A stretch of DNA of 64,000 bases, taken from positions 1-64,000 of the forward strand of contig URJJ01000003.1 of the NCBI GenBank assembly GCA_900548185.1, given 5' to 3'. Below the pieces are notes generated by a model, which saw nothing but the letters and a program-made list of their open reading frames with translations, had not been told where the DNA came from and did not search any database. The translations under genes and the position numbers were made by a program. Origin of the DNA: an uncultured Opitutales bacterium. Lineage in GTDB: Bacteria > Verrucomicrobiota > Verrucomicrobiia > Opitutales > Intestinicryptomonadaceae. This document shows positions 61,830 to 64,000 of the stretch, piece after piece (the stretch's first letter is position 1; every line of letters begins with the position of its first letter).

Positions 61830-63158
61830 ATGAAGACCAACATAGAAAACATCAGCGACACGAGAAAAAAGATAGAAGTATCCTTCGACGCGGCCGAAAT
61901 AGCCAAGGAAAAGGAAGGCGTTGTCGCCGAATTCGTCCAGTTCGCAAAGATTCCCGGCTTCAGGCCCGGCAAGGCACCAAAGGACATGATTTTGAAGCGT
62001 TTTGAAGGCGACATCAAGTCGCAGCTCGAACGCGCCGTGACAAACAAGGCCGTGGAAGCCCTCAACTCCATAAAGGACTTCGACCTCTTTTCCGTAGTGG
62101 ACCTCCAGAATTCGGACATCGAAGGCGCAGACGGCGCCAGCATCACATTCACCGCCGATATATATCCGGAAGTGAAGCTCCCCGAGGACTACAAGACATC
62201 CGTCGAGCTCGGCCCCGTTGAGGCAACCGACGACGAAGTGCAAAAGACCGTCGATTTTTACCGCAACCAGCGCGCCCAGTACAACCCCGTGGAGGGCCGC
62301 CCCGCCCAGAAGGGCGACTTCGTGCAGGTGTCCTACGAAGGCTCGGTTGACGGCGCCCCCGTCGACGACCTCATGGAAAAGCCCGCCATGTACGGCAAAC
62401 AGACCGGCACCTGGGAGGAAGCCGGCAACACCGACGTTCCGGGCCTCGAAGCCGTGGTAGAAGGCGTGGTCGGCATGAACAAGGGCGAAAAGAAGACGGT
62501 CGTGCAGGAATTCCCCAAGGATTTCCCCGCCGAAAAGCTCGCCGGCAAGAAGGCCCAGTACAGCCTTGAGCTGCTCGAAATACGCGAGAAGAAGCTCCCG
62601 GAAGTTGACGAGGAATTCCTCAAGCCCCTCGGCGACAAGACCGAGGCGGACTTCCGCACGCGCCTTGCAAAGGACATCACCGCCGAAAAGACCCAGCACA
62701 ACGAGGTTCTGAAGCGCCAGCAGGCCGTCGACCAGCTCCTCGAAAAGGCCGAATTCCCGCTTCCCGAAAGCGCAGTGGAAGAGGAGCGCCAGCTCGTCCT
62801 CCAGGAAATGATGATGCGCTACCTCTCCTCGGGCGCGGCCCGCGAAGACCTTGAAAAGAACAAGGAAGCCCTTTACGAGGCGGCCTCCAAGGACGCCGCC
62901 CCCCGCGCAAAAATGCGCATCTTCCTCAACCGCGTCGCCGTCAAAAACGGCCTCAAGGTGGATAACGAGGACATGAACCGCATGCTCTGGCAGGAATCCG
63001 TCCGCACGCGCACCCGCCCCGAAGAGCTCATCAAGCAGCTCAAGAAGGACCAGGGCCGCATCAACCGCATGCGCGCAGACGTCCTCCTGCAAAAGGCCAT
63101 AAACTTCATAGCAGAAAAGGCCGAAGTTAAAATCGTGGAAAAGCCCGCCGAAAAGTAA
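61830..63158 (+). CDS. tig: Trigger factor (ribosome-associated chaperone, peptidyl-prolyl isomerase)
   Basis: Binds the ribosomal exit tunnel and shields nascent chains. The 442-residue product shows the three-domain layout: N-terminal ribosome-binding domain with the GFRPGKAP signature (43-50), an FKBP-type isomerase domain around residues 160-245 (KGDFVQVSYEGSVDGAPVDD, GMNKGEKKTV), and a charged helical C-terminal substrate-binding domain. Length typical. Followed by clpP after 45 bases and clpX, the classical tig-clpP-clpX order. Confidence 0.96.
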   Translation: MKTNIENISDTRKKIEVSFDAAEIAKEKEGVVAEFVQFAKIPGFRPGKAPKDMILKRFEGDIKSQLERAVTNKAVEALNSIKDFDLFSVVDLQNSDIEGADGASITFTADIYPEVKLPEDYKTSVELGPVEATDDEVQKTVDFYRNQRAQYNPVEGRPAQKGDFVQVSYEGSVDGAPVDDLMEKPAMYGKQTGTWEEAGNTDVPGLEAVVEGVVGMNKGEKKTVVQEFPKDFPAEKLAGKKAQYSLELLEIREKKLPEVDEEFLKPLGDKTEADFRTRLAKDITAEKTQHNEVLKRQQAVDQLLEKAEFPLPESAVEEERQLVLQEMMMRYLSSGAAREDLEKNKEALYEAASKDAAPRAKMRIFLNRVAVKNGLKVDNEDMNRMLWQESVRTRTRPEELIKQLKKDQGRINRMRADVLLQKAINFIAEKAEVKIVEKPAEK

Positions 63159-63203
63159 AAGGGCCTTTTCCCGCGGCCTTTGCTGCCGATAATCCTCCAT
63201 CTG

Positions 63204-63809
63204 ATGGAAAACATGAGCTATTACAACCTGCCATACGTATTTGAACGCGACGGAAGAAGCGAGCGCACCTGGGATATCTATTCGCGCCTACTGAAGGACC
63301 GTATCATATTCATAGGCACGCCCATAGACGACTACGTCGCAAATGCGGTGGTTGCCCAGTTGCTGTTTTTGCAGATGGAGGACTCAAAAAAAGACGTCCA
63401 CGTTTACATAAACAGCCCCGGCGGCCTCGTAACCGCCGGAATGGCCATATACGACACCATGAACTTCCTGCACTGCGACGTGGTCACGTACTGCGTCGGC
63501 CAGGCGGCGAGCATGGCGACGGTCCTGCTGTCTGCGGGCACCAAGGGCAAGCGCTACGCCCTGCCCAACTCGCGCGTCATGATACACCAGCCGCGCGGCG
63601 GCGCCGGGGGGCAGACCTCCGACATAACAATAGCCGCAAACGAAATCCTGCGCTGGCGCAAGACCATCAACGAAATCCTCGCCAGAAACACCGGCAAGAC
63701 CGTCGGGCAGATTGAAAAGGACTCCGACCGCGACTTCTTCCTCTCCGCCTCCGACGCCGTGGATTACGGAATCGTGGACAAGGTCATCGAAGTCAAGCCG
63801 AGGGACTAG
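63204..63809 (+). CDS. clpP: ATP-dependent Clp protease proteolytic subunit
   Basis: Serine protease chamber of ClpXP/ClpAP. From the ATG at 63204 ([17 protein letters not shown]) the 201-residue product has the triad S103 in [10 protein letters not shown]128 in RVMIHQP and D177 in DSDRDFF. YINSPGG and PRGGAGGQ are also conserved. A start at the fourth codon (MSYYN) is possible. The start at the upstream frame edge (63180) is unlikely. Four bases separate the stop from the clpX start. Confidence 0.96.
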   Translation: MENMSYYNLPYVFERDGRSERTWDIYSRLLKDRIIFIGTPIDDYVANAVVAQLLFLQMEDSKKDVHVYINSPGGLVTAGMAIYDTMNFLHCDVVTYCVGQAASMATVLLSAGTKGKRYALPNSRVMIHQPRGGAGGQTSDITIAANEILRWRKTINEILARNTGKTVGQIEKDSDRDFFLSASDAVDYGIVDKVIEVKPRD

Positions 63810-63812
63810 AAA

Positions 63813-64000
63813 GTGCGCCACAAGGACATGGAACCCGGAGAACCCAAATGCAGCTTCTGCGGCCGCGGCCGCGACGAGGTGAGCGGATTTATAGCCGGGC
63901 GCGACGGGGTGCTGATATGCCCGTCGTGCATAGAGGCCCTCCACAACGTCGTGGAGCTGCGCACGCGCGAATTCAAGCGCGACAACGTGCGAGACATGCT
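63813..64000 (+). CDS. clpX: ClpX (ATP-dependent unfoldase), partial, cut by window end
   Basis: Begins with GTG at 63813 or the in-frame ATG at 63828. The translated N-terminus EPKCSFCGRGRDEVSGFIAG followed by CPSCIEALHNVVE is the zinc-binding domain of ClpX (Cys4, CxxC and CxxC). The gene runs out of the window, so the AAA+ part is not visible. It pairs with ClpP. Confidence 0.9.
   Translation, partial: MRHKDMEPGEPKCSFCGRGRDEVSGFIAGRDGVLICPSCIEALHNVVELRTREFKRDNVRDM

Overview
The window looks like the end of a contig from an uncultured, GC-rich Verrucomicrobiota bacterium, probably Opitutia-like and perhaps from a gut community. The taxonomic pointers are inference: two secreted proteins ending in Val-Pro-Glu-Pro-Ala, a hydrophobic helix and an Arg cluster (PEP-CTERM sorting signals), a diderm gene set (bamD, lptE), the rpmF-plsX-fabH block, and a secreted-glycosidase plus sodium-symporter locus without TonB/SusCD genes. 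Bases 15-48 are an Illumina Nextera/Tn5 adapter, so the left edge is a library artefact.

Bases 49 to about 18,000 are AT-rich accessory DNA. They hold a HipBA-type toxin-antitoxin pair, a Vsr nick endonuclease, and a tightly overlapping defence operon read leftward: GHKL/MORC-like ATPase, Z1-domain superfamily II ATPase, PD-(D/E)XK nuclease-like protein (PF14390 type, with an apparent frameshift), AIPR protein, C5-cytosine methyltransferase and an Mrr-like nuclease. To the right lie a decayed hipB copy and the 3' half of a tRNA-Gly still followed by a terminator hairpin, which I read as the att scar at the right edge of the island. Beyond it come a pseudogene with two in-frame stops, a small helical protein, phage-like debris and four unknown small genes.

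From about 18.2 kb the sequence is GC-rich chromosome. 18.2-28.6 kb: pirin, a PQQ-type propeller, a DUF4405 membrane protein, a PH-domain protein, a Tat-exported FAD oxidoreductase, asd, an L,D-transpeptidase, an NtrC-type regulator and a B12-binding radical SAM enzyme. 28.9-43.0 kb: a leftward carbohydrate locus with a sodium:solute symporter, a GH71/99-like lipoprotein, two paralogous secreted proteins of unknown function, two paralogous TIM-barrel hydrolases partly homogenised at DNA level, and a GH38 alpha-mannosidase-like enzyme. GH99 plus GH38 suggests alpha-mannoside (N-glycan or mannan) use. Three hairpin-rich tandem repeats lie inside this locus.

43.2-64.0 kb: a HAD phosphatase, two PEP-CTERM proteins, a metal-chelate binding protein, the rpmF-plsX-fabH-bamD-lptE-rpe envelope block, an alanine-racemase homologue lacking the PLP lysine next to tsaB, a GH5-like glycosidase, rpoN, a U32 peptidase-family protein, and tig-clpP-clpX (clpX cut by the window end).
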